DNA from: Pyrenochaeta sp. MPI-SDFR-AT-0127
Taxonomy: Eukaryota; Ascomycota; Dothideomycetes; Pleosporales; Cucurbitariaceae
Assembly (NCBI GenBank): GCA_020747015.1
Contig: JAGTJM010000015.1
Location: forward strand, 186,001-250,000
Reading direction: 5' to 3'
Length of the DNA stretch: 64,000 nucleotides
A model generated the notes under the pieces. It was given only the letters and a program-made list of their open reading frames with translations, ran no database searches and was not told where the DNA came from. A program made the translations under genes and the position numbers. Shown piece after piece: positions 34,897 to 47,478 of this stretch. Every line of letters starts with the position of its first letter. Position 1 is the first letter of the stretch.

Positions 34897-36704
34897 GACC
34901 ACGGAGTCAGACATTGGAGCGTGCTGTCAGCCTGGTCGGTTCAATGAAGGACCGCATGCGAGGAAGTTCTGTTCAAAGGCAATAATCTGGACAATATGTC
35001 GACCTAGTATCTTTCTATTACATATCCGACTAAGAAGATAGTTCTACTTGATTAACGCATATCAGGTTTACTCGGTTCGGATTTGCACACATATTTGGTA
35101 AGTTCTAGGCAGATAGATGCTGGGCGTAATATGCTCAGTCTCGGAGCCTACATCCCGAATAAAACCCATTATTCAACCCTTCTGCACCATTTCGTATTCA
35201 GTATTCTCACCGCTTCTATTAGATCGAAGGCTAGATGCCCGATGCCGACAAGCGCGTTTATCGTACGACAAGGTTGCTTTAATAAGAGTCTCCAACCACT
35301 GCGCGACCTAGTGTTGGTATCCAATTTATATGTACTTCGCCACAAACAGAGAAGGAGCCTGGATACTGTCCTGGAGCCAACACGAGATTTCCCCACGCAC
35401 TGATGTGCTATGCCGCCGCTGATCTATCATCCAGATGTGCTCATCCGCTTCCGAAGCCATTACAAGAATGTCCTATCGCTCGACCACTCATGTGGCAACA
35501 CCAAATAGACCGCTACACCTAAATTTCAGATACTGTTTGGCCTGGTACCTTATCGCACGCCCAGATCACATTTCTGCGCCGTGATGCATCCAAACCAAGT
35601 ACTCAAGTACTTCCCCTCGCTTTGTGCGAACACTAGGAGGTTTCCAATCACGTACCATCCGGCTAAGAGAAATTAAATGTATAATTACGTCAAGCGCCAC
35701 GCTTCAAACTACTGTGGGTACTTGTTCTTGAGTCGACCCACTGAGGATACGCTGGGAGATACCGCACCATGCAGGCACCTTCAACCATACAAAGACGTGA
35801 TTCGGCAGGCTGTTATTTGAAGATTGTAAGAATATTGTGCTAAGAGCGGAATGCATTGGTTATTGGGAGTCTGATCACAGACATGAGAGTTCTTTGGATC
35901 TTCTAATTGTAACTTCCTTCACTAAACACATGCATAATTAAGTCGTCAAGCGAGTGGTAGCGATGGAGCGGAAAGTGTGCCGAAACTGGTCACATTTTGA
36001 GCCTCAAAGACTTCCCCTGGCAGTTAAACGCTTGGCAACGAGAACGTGTGCCGGCTCATTCTCGCCGAAGACAGAGCAGTCGTCGATCTGTAGTCATATT
36101 GGGATTTCTTCCGCTCGCTCGGATGGCAGACCTAGCAGTCCCTGACAGCGTTCATTTGTAGGCGACTTTGCCCGGGCTTGCTGATGGTCGCTTTAGCGCA
36201 ACGAAGCGAGAGGCGGCCTAATCAATGGCGTCATAGTACAGATCTACCTCAAATCTCTGCCACGCCGTTCCACAACAACAACATCAAGCGCCGATGGTGG
36301 ACACATGGCTCGCAAGGAACTGGTAAGGCCCGAATGGTTAATCCATAGGAGGTAGTTGGTCTTGGTCGCATACCCACTTCTATGCAACATTGCCTGGAGC
36401 CGATTCTCGAATGATAGTCGAGAGTCCCAGCACAACCTGTCCCACATGTCAACAGTGCACCCTTTCGCGCAATGCCGCTATGAATCTTAGGTCTCACAGT
36501 CGTTCACCGTTCTCTATCCAGCAAAGATGACGCCATAGCTCCACATCACTCTCCTCCGGCGGTAACTACTGATAGGTTTTTTCGCTCAGGGCCCGGCAAA
36601 TCGTAGTTGATGTCGGTGTGTAATGAATCTTGCCGTCACAGGGGCGGCGAGCATATCATGAGTAATGCCAAAACCGACTAGAAGCCTGCCCAGTGCACCG
36701 CTGA

Positions 36705-36710
36705 TATAAA
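36705..36710 (+). promoter_or_regulatory. TATA-like box upstream of the HAD hydrolase gene
   Basis: TATAAA, about 240 bases upstream of the ATG at 36946, followed by a long CT-rich stretch that would form the leader. The position fits a fungal core promoter, but the transcription start is not known. Confidence 0.4.
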
Positions 36711-36945
36711 ACTCTCCACTATACCCACTGTTCGACAATCACGCACAATATCCACCTCCGCAGTATCCACCATTCTCCCCGCTCACTGAGGGGTTTACCT
36801 ACAGTTCATCCTTTCCCTCGGCACCGAGAAGAGATAAAACCCACCTCTTCTCCACAAACCCAATTTTTATCTACAGCAGCAGTCAGCAGGTTGTTTCTGC
36901 TCTCATTCTTCAGCAGATAATCTCAATCTCGACTTCATTTTCGCA

Positions 36946-38291
36946 ATGTCTGCGCCTTCTCTCGCCACCCCACCGTCGGGTAGTCGCTATGTGCGGCGCC
37001 TGTCCTCCATAGAAGCAACTCGTGAAAATATCCAAATGGGACCGACTGTCGTGGTTCCACCTCAACACCTTATGGCTCCTTCAGCCGCATCAGAGGTCGC
37101 CACTGGCTTTGAGACAGCAAGACGCCATCTTGAATCCGTTGGATTACCTGGATCTCCAGGCTATACACCTCCTGAGACTTCAGTCACAGACAAGTATGCT
37201 TTCGCATTTGATATTGATGGAGTCCTCATCCGAGGTGGACGCCCAATTCCGGAAGCCGTTGAAGCCATGAAAATGCTCAATGGCCAAAATGAGTATGGAA
37301 TTCAAGTTCCATACATTTTTGTCACCAACGGTGGCGGTAAGACTGAAGCAGAGCGCTGTCTACAACTTAGCCAACAAATGGAAATGGAGGTTTCGCCTGG
37401 ACAATTCATCTGCGGACATACACCCATGAGGGAGATGGCCGAGAAGTACAATACTGTTCTCGTAGTTGGCGGCGAAGGCGAGAAATGCCGTGTCGTCGCA
37501 GAAGGCTACGGCTTCAAGGATGTGTAAGTTGTCGTTATATGGACTGTCATTGGCACAAGTGCTAATATTATTCTAGCGTCACACCTGGGGATATCATCAA
37601 GGACAACCAAGACACCACGCCCTTCCGCAAGTTGACAAAAGACGAGTATCAGAATTCGCGGGCACGGAACTTCGCTGAAGTCGAAATCGAAGCGATCTTC
37701 GTCTTCGCTGACTCGCGTGACTGGGCCTCTGATCAACAGATCATTCTTGATTTGTTAATGTCAAAAAATGGTCGCCTAGGAACCAGGTCTGAGAACTACG
37801 ATGAAGGCCCACCAGTCTTCTTCTCGCACAACGATGTTGTCTGGAGTGCTTCTCACGACCTCACCCGAATTGGTATGGGCGCGCTCCGCGTTTCCCTCGA
37901 AGCTATGTACAAGGCTGTCACTGGTAAGGACCTCGAGACAACTGCTTTTGGCAAGCCTCAAATCGGTACTTTCGAGTTTGCAACTCGCCTACTTCAAGAA
38001 TGGCGAAAGGAAACGCACGGCATCGACTCGCCACCCTCGACAGTTTACTTTGTCGGAGATACGCCAGAGTCTGACATAAGGGGCACAAACGAGTACAATG
38101 ACTATACTGATGAAGCCAATTGGTATTCAATTCTCGTCCGTACCGGTGTCTTCCAGGAGGGTACTAAACCCCGTTTCCAGCCCAAAGCTACCGTCGATAA
38201 CGTTCTCGAGGCTGTCAGGCATGGCATGGAACGCGAGTACAAGAAAGCTCTCAAAGAGAGTATGTTGCAGACTGGTGTAATCGAGGAGTAG
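36946..38291 (+). CDS. HAD-superfamily hydrolase, CECR5-like
   Basis: A haloacid-dehalogenase-type phosphatase fold with a class IIA cap, resembling the CECR5/HDHD5 and glycerol-phosphate phosphatase-like group; the substrate is unknown. Exons 36946-37523 and 37577-38291 join as GFKDV/VTPGD, giving 430 aa. HAD motif I is FAFDIDGVLIRGG (both nucleophile Asp present). Motif II is YIFVTNGGG. The Lys motif lies in GKPQIGTFEFA, and motif III/IV in VYFVGDTPESDIRGTNEYN. The first 60 residues are Ser/Pro/Arg-rich with few acids (RYVRRLSSIEATREN), consistent with a mitochondrial targeting peptide as in relatives, although this is inference. The gene is complete and apparently intact. It has a TATA-like box and a CT-rich leader. 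Confidence 0.92.
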
Positions 38292-40519
38292 ACTTCCAGG
38301 TTATGTTTGAGGGGTTGAGAAGCTTTCATAATTTCATTTGGCATGGCAGCTGGCGCACGGGTTGATTGCGGATTCTTCGTTTCTTTCTCACAACATTGGC
38401 GATTTACGCCTTTTCGCATAGTTCTAGGGATGACCTATCTCCCAGATCGACGAACACAAATTACGACTATACTATGATATAAAGATACCAGACGGGCATA
38501 TCCCGCCACCTGCGACCTAGACCGCACATCAACAAGAGGCACACATTAGATACAATACTATGAGTATTTCCACTTGCACCAGTCTGATGACGTTCGAGAA
38601 TATGAGAACAAGCAATCGATGCGTAAGCCAATAGTTCGATCCGCAACTTGAATGACGCTCGATCTTGGGTACACATACCGTCAGAATGACAGCTGCGTTG
38701 TATCAGTCGGCTGTTGCATCCGGAGTTTTCTAGTCCACGAAGTCGGCCCGACCCCTGTGGCTTCTCAACGTTCGTGCATCCAGCCGCATTCATCCCGTCA
38801 TCTCATTTGCACTCGCTTCGTCCTGTCGCGACTAATCTTCCTCAACCTCTGGCCTCTGGCATCTAGACTCACATACCCACATTATGTTCACATCATTTAC
38901 CTCCTGCACCCACTCCACGATCCAACTCAACGGCTGCGTTTCATCTTCCCATCAAGCCTCACGGGCCAGGAATTTCATCTTAGGACAAAGCTAACACGAC
39001 TTCGAAACACGCTTGGCCTGTCATCAAATTTACCAGATCGACGCGTCGTTCTCATCTCCTTTCATCTCCGCGCGTCTATTTTCTAAACGTGCGACCCTGG
39101 ACCCATTTGTCCTTCCTGACATGCGCTGATCTGGGGTGGCTTGAATTGTACATGGACATGGATTGCCTACCTTGTCACAAAGGCTGAACGATGCCGTAAA
39201 TACAAGTAGTGAGCCCCTGACCCACAGATTCCATTCAGCTCAGCCTTGTCCCTGTAGATCCTTATTGACTCATTCTTGCTTACATGTAGCACTCGGCTTT
39301 ATCCAAGTGTCGCAGCGCTCGGATGAAAGCAGGTGTCAGATTTGTTTGATCCACCGGTGAAGATGATGCCCGACGTGGTGGAGGGTAAATGGGTCGATAG
39401 TGAAAGCCGGCGTGGGTTGTGCCTTGTATGAATTTTCCTGAGATGACGTGCAATCAAGGTCTTTGGAAGACAAGGTTTGAGTATATGAGACATCCCTTCT
39501 AGAGTACCAAGGTGGTATCAGATGTTTCTAAACAAACTCAAGGCGCAAAACCATATGAAAGCTCGTATGAGTAAACGACGTACCGTCTCGAGGTGATTTC
39601 GTGGGGACATTACGCCGCAATTGTTGTTGAGTTTTCTAGCTCATTTCCGCTCTAGCCCTGGTCGATGAGATGCTTGCAATACATAGCCGGCAGATGTTGA
39701 CTTGTGGCGTGCGACAAGGCTATCGGATAGTTCCATGAAGATTTCGTGAATTGAGGTGTTTTGGGACTGTCAGTGCCTTAGCTGTTGGCACTGTTCCAGG
39801 AGAAGCACAGTTGCAGTTGGCGGGTATCGCTGGGATGTCATTTCAAGTTATTCGAGAGGAAGAGTCCCTAGAAGTACATCTTCGGAGCTCGGCAATGCAC
39901 ACACACTACCACTTTTGCGGGCATACTCATTTCAACTTCAGGCCTTGAGCATGTCTTAATCTCAAGTTCGATATGTAACTCAACAATTGTATGTGATGAG
40001 GCTCTTCGCTAACACAACCTGCCATATGCTCTGCAAACAACGTCTCTCTCAACTTCAACCATATCAGACCAGCTGGAAAAAGAGTGAATTTGTTTGAGAG
40101 CATGAATCCATTGAAAAGCCCGTCGACCGGATGCGCATGGTGTATGGACCATGTCATTGCCAGTCGAACGCTCACAGACATAAGTAGTCGCACAACGTAA
40201 ATTTGAAGTAGAAGATTAAAATGCTGGGTACAAACTCGAGCCTCCAGTCGCAGGATCGAATTCCAGCCTTTGGCGGGTTGTCACAGATGGCAAGCCGAAT
40301 AATCTCATATTACACTATCTACGATGTTGCATTTCGATTATTGGTGATAGATGCACTTTACGGATGTGTGGGCAGGACATTACATGTAATAGCAAGGAAG
40401 GAACTCGTCAGGGGGAACGAAAGATGGGTAAATATACGGGAGTGTATGAAATTCGAGCCAACAGTCTATGCTGCAGTCCATATCCAGCTGGTTCCAATTC
40501 AGACTGTATCCAATGACTC
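38292..40519. other. convergent spacer, 2.2 kb
   Basis: This lies between the 3' ends of the HAD gene and the multicopper oxidase gene. The longest frame (38652-39086, plus) has no domain, and its composition (Leu, Ser, His, Arg, Cys) fits non-coding DNA. Nothing else is visible. Confidence 0.5.
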
Positions 40520-42676
40520 TTACCTGATCGGCGGCCGTACTGGCTGTCGCCTTACGATAGAGGTCTGATTATATGCATTCAAACTCCAGAACCAACCTAG
40601 CTTGCTTCGAATTGCCTGATCGGTGAAGTCTCCAGAAATGATATCTTTCGGTCGAAACGCTGGCTCCATAGGATCAATGAAGACGGTAGTATTGTCGTAG
40701 CCCCAATTTTCAAGCCGAGTGACGTTGAAAGCTACGAGCATGCTGTTATCGATCAGTAAGCTTGCCTTGAGAGGATTGCTAAGGAATACTCACTCGTGGT
40801 CTTCGTGAACTAGGTTGTGACAGTGGAACATACTAATTGATGTTAGAACAAGTCACCGTGGAAAATATGATAGCTTACTAAACGCCCTTCCAAGGTGCGT
40901 ATCGCGCAACAACCCTTACAGTCTCGCCAGGAGCCAGCCAAACAACATCTTTCATGCCCGCCGCTTCATACGGCAAGACTGAATTGCGACCGCCGTTACG
41001 AGACAGAACTTGAAAATCCACAAGATGAATATGGACAGGATGCGAAGCATTCCCACCTCCGTGTCGTAGTTCCCATATCTCGTCTGCACCGAGTGTTGGT
41101 CTTGTCAAGATGCGATGCTCGACATCAGCAAACCCTACACCATTGACGAGCCATTCGTCACCAACACGTGAGAACGTAAAAGTTTTGGTGATGGTGGTTT
41201 CAGGAGGCGGTGGCATGTAGCGAAGGCTAGATGGTACATCATCATTGTTGGTGCAATCTGTTGCGGCGTTACCAACTACAAATCTCATTACACGGTCCGT
41301 TGCGGCGTAGTCGACATTTGAACCTGTTCCTTGTGCATTCAGTACTGTGATGTTCCTGCCCTCATAGCCGGCAAAGTCAACAATAATTTCGTAACGCTCG
41401 CCCATGGAGAAGGCCAGTTGATTCGTTATGATCGAACGAGAAAACAGGCCTATGAGTATTCAGCTTGGCTCCTGATCTGAAATCTGTGACGACATACCGC
41501 AGTCAGAAGCAATTATAATAAATTCTAAGGCTTCCCCAGCCATATCTTCATGTAAAGAGAGATTGAAGGCTTCGGAGTCGTCAGTATATTCGCATTGATA
41601 GTTAGGTTTCATCAACCTACTTCGGCTAACAGCGCCATTCAGCAAACGAAAACGATACTTTCTCGGCTCCACCTTCATGTACGGCCATGGTTGACCATTT
41701 CTAGAGGATAGTCAGTTGTGGAGGGGCATATCAGTCAGTCTTGGCCGTACACTTGAATCACATCACCCCACAGCCCTGTGTGTCCGTTCGTGTCGTAGAC
41801 TAGAGAGCCATTGGCACTGTATTGCTTGGCACACAACGACAGTGGAATATCGAAGTCCCCAGCAGGCAACCCCAGGGATTGCTCCTCATCATCCGTCAAA
41901 ATATAGAAGCCTTCCAGCCCCATGTACACATTTTCGCCAGTCTCAAACTCAGTATGGTCCTGACAAACGTTAGTCAGACTGCGGATTTCGAATGGACTGA
42001 AGCTGGGGCGCAACTGACATGGTACCAAATGGTGCGCGCATTTTGCGCATTTGGATAGTAGTAATCTTTGTATTGGCCGGGATCTGCGTAGTCGGCAGCC
42101 CAGCCATCAAACGGTGCACGGTTATACTGACCGTGGACGTGGACGGACGAGTTCGTGGGCCCATTGTTCGTAAATCTTACCACAGCTTCTAAAAGGATGT
42201 CAACATCGAAGCGTGATGATAAGCTACGGCTAAACTTACCTCGCCCTTTTCGCATCACAAATGTAGGTCCAGGCTGTAGGCCGTCGTACCCGACCACATC
42301 TGCGGCTGGAAGATTTGGGTAGATGGACTTTTTAGCCGATTTGACGTCGACCTCATAGTAGTCAATAATAGCTCCTGTAGTACTGTTGGCGTATGTGCTA
42401 TGTCCTAATCAGAGCCTATCTTTCCCAGAGGTGATGTCATTCTCACAATTTTGGGCTTTTTACTGGAGGTATGGGAAGTGGAAACTCGAAGAACCATTTG
42501 TACTCTGGGCTAATCCATCTTCCACTTGGGGTAGGTAAGCTATCATTTATTGAACTTGTTGTGCTAGCAAGAAGGAGAGATGTTGTTTCAGTAACATTCG
42601 TATACTGAGCAGCTTGAGCAGCGAGTCGCAGAGAACATAGTAGAAATGTGAAGCAAACGAGTGTTGGACAGTACAT
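40520..42676 (-). CDS. secreted multicopper oxidase, bilirubin oxidase/CotA-like
   Basis: Multicopper oxidases oxidise phenols, bilirubin-like compounds or metals while reducing O2 to water. Eight exons join in frame: 42447-42676, 42240-42397, 42019-42188, 41751-41959, 41498-41700, 40879-41449, 40794-40832 and 40520-40742, giving 600 aa. The start MYCPTLVCFTFLLCSLRLAAQA is a signal peptide. All four copper ligand motifs are visible: HVHGQ in exon 3; WYH joined to DHT across intron 3; HPVHIHLVDFQ in exon 6; and FHCHNLVHEDHDM across exons 7-8, which supplies the Cys of T1 copper and an axial Met. The HPVHIH plus HEDHDM pattern fits bilirubin oxidase/spore-coat CotA relatives better than classical laccases. 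Two ligand motifs depend on splicing, so an ORF-only view would miss them. It appears functional. The neighbouring hemerythrin-like gene, 1.7 kb upstream on the same strand, is not obviously linked. Confidence 0.93.
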
Positions 42677-44365
42677 CTTATGAATACAAAATTTAAAGAT
42701 TAGAGGAGTATTGAGTGCGTCGTCTGCTTAAAGGGCGATTTATACAGCACCACTTCAAGCCTACTACATCATGGGTGTCGGAACAGGAGATTAAATATTG
42801 GGTGCTATTGAGACACGGCTGACGAGGATAAAATAAAGAAAGGAAGTACGCATGGGCGTTTTTGATGTGCTGGATGTGACGCTGATCATATACTTGGTAT
42901 TCCCGCCACAAGGTTGTGGTGCACAACTTCGGAAAGAAGATCTTGGCACGAGCATGTATGCGTGTTTCAAAGCTTTGGTTGGACAATTGCTCAGGGCTAG
43001 AGGAGGAGATCTCGTAAAGTATTCAGCGAGGATGTGAAATGCGGTGGCTTTCAGGCTCTGTATGTTACATATACCCAAGACTGGAACAAAATCCAACTGT
43101 GTATATCACGTACAGCTTCCAAAAGCTGACGTCGACTTGATACAAGCTCAGTTGTGAGATCCATGTTACCCAAAGACGTCACGCTAATGCATTCTGGGAT
43201 GCGCCTCCCGACCTCTGTTTTCGTGAACACCACAGCGTGCACAATAACGGGGTTGAGATACTCTTGCATGGAGGGATCTGTTTTGCACTCAGACTTACTG
43301 GACCACGGATGTGAACCTCAATTCTGATTCTCAGCTGCTCCCATCATTCGCCAATCTGGCCATTTTCCATATCAACATCAAGTGAAGCCAACATCTCGCA
43401 GCTGTAATAACTTCACTCAGCTTGTTAAAGCCCGTTCTGGAGCACGATCTCATTGTTGATGTGCTTTTCCTCACGCAAGCTTCATTGGATCTGCGGTCTA
43501 AGAAGAGATTTCGGTGCATTCGTCCCACCCTAAGTGACCAAACATGGAAATCCGCCAATCTCAAATCAACTGGGAAAAATGTTCTCCACTAAATGCGCGC
43601 CTCCTTTTGGTTTCCATCGAAACGGCTTCGGATATCGCTTGCCGCTTCGTTACACGACTGATGCGTTACGCAATGTTTGAGCTTACCGCCGTTACTCAGC
43701 ACGAGGGGCGCGAATAGCGATAAGATTCACTGTTCATTAATTATGATTGGAGATGATATCAACTCCTTGCTTCATGCTACTTTCGGTCTCGATATAGCTA
43801 TGTCTGATCATTTCATCAATCATGCTTATGTACCGTTATTTCTTTCCCATACCAAATCCTTCTCCTGAGCCGTTCTTTGATGCGCACCTCGTGCTAACTT
43901 CGTAACGTAACACACAATCCCAACAACTTTTCTCTTAGATTATTGGCTTGCTGCGATATCGATAGCGTCAATGGCAGCGTGCATAGACCGCGGTATTCGT
44001 TGCGTACCACAGAACTCAAGTAGCCCCTCTCCATCATCTTATAACATAGGATACATCATTTACCCGGTTACTATTCGACCTTCAAGGCTCCATTTTGAGA
44101 AATTTGTGATGATATAGTCTGGGTCAGTATGTCCTATCACTAGACTGGAAAAGTTTGCACGCTCTCAAAAAGTCTAGGCTCACTCCATCCAACAAGTCCA
44201 GCGTAAGGCCGCTTTGGAACTATATAAAATTATTCAACGCAAGCGTTGCTCAAAGCAAGCATAGGTGAAGGGTGCTTCAACCGTAACGTTTTGGAAGGTA
44301 TTAGAGGACCTCAGATCGGAAAAGATCATAATTAGCAAATAATAAAGGTTTCATAATCAGCGATC
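42677..44365. other. spacer, 1.7 kb, with oxidase promoter
   Basis: Upstream of the multicopper oxidase and downstream of the hemerythrin-like gene. Only short unsupported frames are present on both strands. I see no further feature. Confidence 0.5.
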
Positions 44366-45366
44366 TCATAATTCGGGTACGTCAGCGGTCTCTCTACTTT
44401 CCAGCGCAAACAAATCTTTCGGCGTTCCTTGCGCATCGCAACTAGCAAACTTCCACCAACGCCAATGTACTGCACCAGCCACGTTTGTCAATCCCCACCT
44501 GATTGGGCCAGGCATCGGTGGCCAATTCGCCCAAATCCCACCCTCGTAGGTCGCATCTAGGTTCATTAAGAAAAATGGTACAACATCAAACGTGCCAGCC
44601 TTGGTGACTGTTTTCTTTCCCCAAGCTTTGAAGACGAGGGATGCAGCTTGGGCTTCAGGCGAGTCGGGAGCTGGAGCGGAAGTCAAATTGGCAAATGACG
44701 CAATTGTTGTGATTTCGTGGTGGAAATGATGGCAGAAGGGGTCTTGGAAATTTGACATTATACGGCAAAGTTCGTCTCCGTCGAAGGCTGATGGTGTTGA
44801 AAGACCACTCAAATATGCTTCGAAGTCTGCCAGCCCACTTAGAAATGATTCTGTACAGTTGTTAAGCGTTTTAATCAGATAGAATCACAGCCTTGATATA
44901 TTTACCGTGCTCTTTATGTGTCTCCTCCCAGATACCCTTCGTACCCACAACCTCTTCAACCTTTGGAAACAATTCCTCCTCCTCATCGTCATGATGGCTT
45001 TTGACGAAGCGGTACCATGTTCTCGCATATTCAATGAATGCTGGTTTATCAACATCGGTCACATGAGGTGCCTGCAAGTAAATAGAGTTATAGCCTCGTA
45101 AGATAGAGTTGTGTATATGCGCCATGTGCGTTGCTCCAATCGTGAAGATATCATCCTAACATTTAAATGAGTATAGTAATTGCGGCCGAAGATACGGCGT
45201 TTACCTTCTTTGTCGCATACTGTGGCGTTGTAATCAAGGCGCATGGGCCATCAGCCCACGCCTTGTTGGTCGAGAGCGTGTCAGTCATGGATGAGGGACG
45301 AAAAAGCTCGACGGATACGGTGCAAAAGAGGAGCAGCCAAAAAATGACTGTTGTGGTGCTAGGCAT
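44366..45366 (-). CDS. hemerythrin (HHE)-domain protein with N-terminal signal/anchor
   Basis: Hemerythrin-like four-helix bundles bind a diiron centre through His and acidic residues. Three exons, 45205-45366, 44906-45155 and 44366-44850, join in frame to 298 aa. The first exon encodes MPSTTTVIFWLLLFCTVSVEL, a hydrophobic signal peptide or membrane anchor. The domain then shows HIHNSILRGYNS, the HHxxEE-type motif KSHHDDEEEELFP, EETHKEHESF (made across intron 2) and CHHFHHEITTI, so the expected metal ligands appear to be present. Residues after about 215 are Trp-rich (HWRWWKFASCDAQG), as in related fungal proteins. Relatives are widespread in Pezizomycotina with unknown roles. The secretory N-terminus implies an oxygen or iron function outside the cytosol, which is inference. 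Confidence 0.88.
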
Positions 45367-45869
45367 TGTACAAGTTGTGAGTAGACGATATGAGGACACG
45401 AAGACATTTTGATATAAAGCTCTGAACACCTGTTCGTTGGTGGAAGGGTAAGGCGTGTGGCGTGTCGCGGAAGTGGTGCGTGGTGGTGTGATCGTAAGAT
45501 GATTTGTCTATGCGGTGATAGGCCGGCCTCAATTTATGGAGAACATCTCTGCCTACACCAAACATAGTATTAGAACAGGATGTTGAGAATATTGATAGTA
45601 AATTGCTCTACTTAGTGATGCAACTTCGTCTCCCGATGTCTATAACTGAGGATAACGCATCGTTATCTCACTTCCGTATATGAGCCCTCCAATGGAAAGC
45701 AAGCTGTGCAATATGAAGCCACCAGCGTTCCAATTTCACGAGTTGTTTGAATCGCCCGTAATGATATTGTGAATACTACCCCATCCACTGCCTAAGCTAC
45801 CAGTCATGCTATGTGCCCTCATAAAGCTACTCATTTGTCTGCTCTTTTCATCTTCTTTATCATTCACTC
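45367..45869. other. short spacer, hemerythrin-like gene promoter
   Basis: This is the only promoter space for the hemerythrin-like gene and also the 3' region of the next minus-strand gene. No other feature is seen. Confidence 0.45.
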
Positions 45870-47478
45870 TCATTCGTCACATGCGCTATGGATACTCGGG
45901 CGGATTCGAGTATGTTCCCCCTCCCACAGTTCCGTCGGGTTCCAAGAATTGCCAAGAACAAGACCACTGTATCTTATGCTGTACCTTTTTCCATCGAGCT
46001 GGCTAGGAGTAGGCGCATATTCATCGCATCTCAAATCAAAAGCACCGAAGCTAAAGATTGTGTCGGTCGAGAGATCAGGAAGCTGGTCCATCATTGCGAT
46101 GACTTCATCATCCGCGGCGTTGAGGTCTATTGCTGTAGGCGAGACATGATTCTCGAAGATGTTGAATGGGCGGTCAGGGTTAGAACCAGGGACTAGGGGC
46201 TTATGCGCGTACACTTCGGCAGGTGTAGGCCATCCAATGGTATTCTCAATATGAAACTCTCGCTCGGAAGAAACTTGGGGCTCAAACGACCGATGATGAT
46301 TCGCTGCCCGCTTACTGTGACAACCCACATATGTTGGTTCCCACTTCGCATCGTCAGGATATATGTCAGCTGCAGATGGCTCAGGGCCTTGATCAGTGCG
46401 CTTGACACGATTTGTAGCCCACAGACGCCTCTTTCCTGACAGACGACGCGTATGGTACGGCTGAAGGTTGACAGGAAGAAGCAGGTTGTCGTGTCGAATA
46501 TATTGAGTCACAGCTGGCCCCGTCGAGACATACCGTGGCTCGGTGACGGCTGAAACGCCTGAGATTCGCTCTTCGACTGGGATTTTGCGGGGAGCTTTAC
46601 CATCAAATCCAGGTGGCGGGCATACAAACTTCATGTCTTGTTCCTCTTCATTCCATGAATTGCGGAGTTCCAGGGCAGACGCTTGCAAGTCCCGAGAATC
46701 TTCAGTAATATCATCTGATGAAATGCTTGTTTGACTTTGTAGGTAGTAGGCTAGTGCCTGCGCTGTCAGCGGCTTGTCTAGTGCCCTACCGATCAGCCTT
46801 CCGTATACATCAGGATTATCATGAGAAGAGTGATTTTGATGCGTGTCCCCCGCAATTCTATCGATATTTTTCTTCATGCCAGGTAGACCAAGACTCGCAC
46901 TCAGCTCGTCAACATCTATAGCAGTGAAGTTTGGGTTGGTATGCTGCAAAGGAAATATGAACGGTGGAAGATGGCTGGATGAAGTATCCATGGCGTGTAA
47001 ATGCTTGTTAGGGTCCTGAAAAGGCGTGCTTGTTGTGTCTCTATTCGAAATCATATCATGCTCTGAACTCACTTAGCCGCAGTACCTGGGGTCTTGACTT
47101 CGGTCGCTCACCTAGTAACACTTTCTGCAGCGTATTAGCAGGCAGCTTTCGGGAAGGAAAGTTGTCTACATTGACTGTATCATGCGATTTGCCCGTATCT
47201 TTGTCGAAATCCGGATACATGTTTTCGGTAGGTCGCAGGTGCGAGTCGTCTGTCTTACCATGAGCTTTCAATTCCGTAATGTCAGAGCGGAGAACTTTAC
47301 ACTGGGCTGTCGAACCCGGCAAGAGCTTGCGTACGATTGGAAGCGGGCTGGCTACAACGACTGCACTAGGCACAGTGCCTGTTGGTGTTGCAGCGATATG
47401 ACCGGGGCTGAATGTCGCTGCTTCAGGGTTAAAGGACGAAACCTGTGGCTGTTCCAGCACTGAGAGGGGAATGTCCAT
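45870..47478 (-). CDS. unknown polar protein, about 480 aa, exon join uncertain
   Basis: I do not recognise this family. Two minus-strand frames follow each other: 47478-47073 (MDIPLSVLEQPQ...) ends at CTA A|GTGAGT, a good donor, and a long frame continues to the stop at 45870. An acceptor at 46916 (CTGCTATAG) joins them in phase to 483 aa. However, about 150 bases of open, protein-like sequence (FIFPLQHTNPNF) would then be intronic, so a second gene or another acceptor remains possible. The N-terminal part is Ser/Thr/Pro-rich. The C-terminal part has conserved-looking pieces: GRALDKPLTAQALAYYLQSQ, FVCPPPGFDGKAPRKIPVEERI and NTIGWPTPAEVYAHKPLVPG. No membrane span or signal peptide is seen. 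It is divergent from the 393-aa gene at 48398. Confidence 0.6.

Larger units (their letters stand above)
34501..36945. other. 2.4-kb divergent intergenic region
   Basis: This lies between divergent starts at 34500 (minus) and 36946 (plus), so it contains both promoters. It also holds an 18-bp inverted repeat (34841-34896), listed separately. No coding frame with support was found. The last 250 bases before 36946 are pyrimidine-rich, as in strong fungal promoters. Confidence 0.5.

Noticed and set aside
40520..45366. Secondary-metabolite or metal-uptake cluster built on the oxidase and hemerythrin-like genes
   Set aside because: No backbone synthase, transporter or regulator lies nearby, and adjacency of two metalloproteins is not enough.
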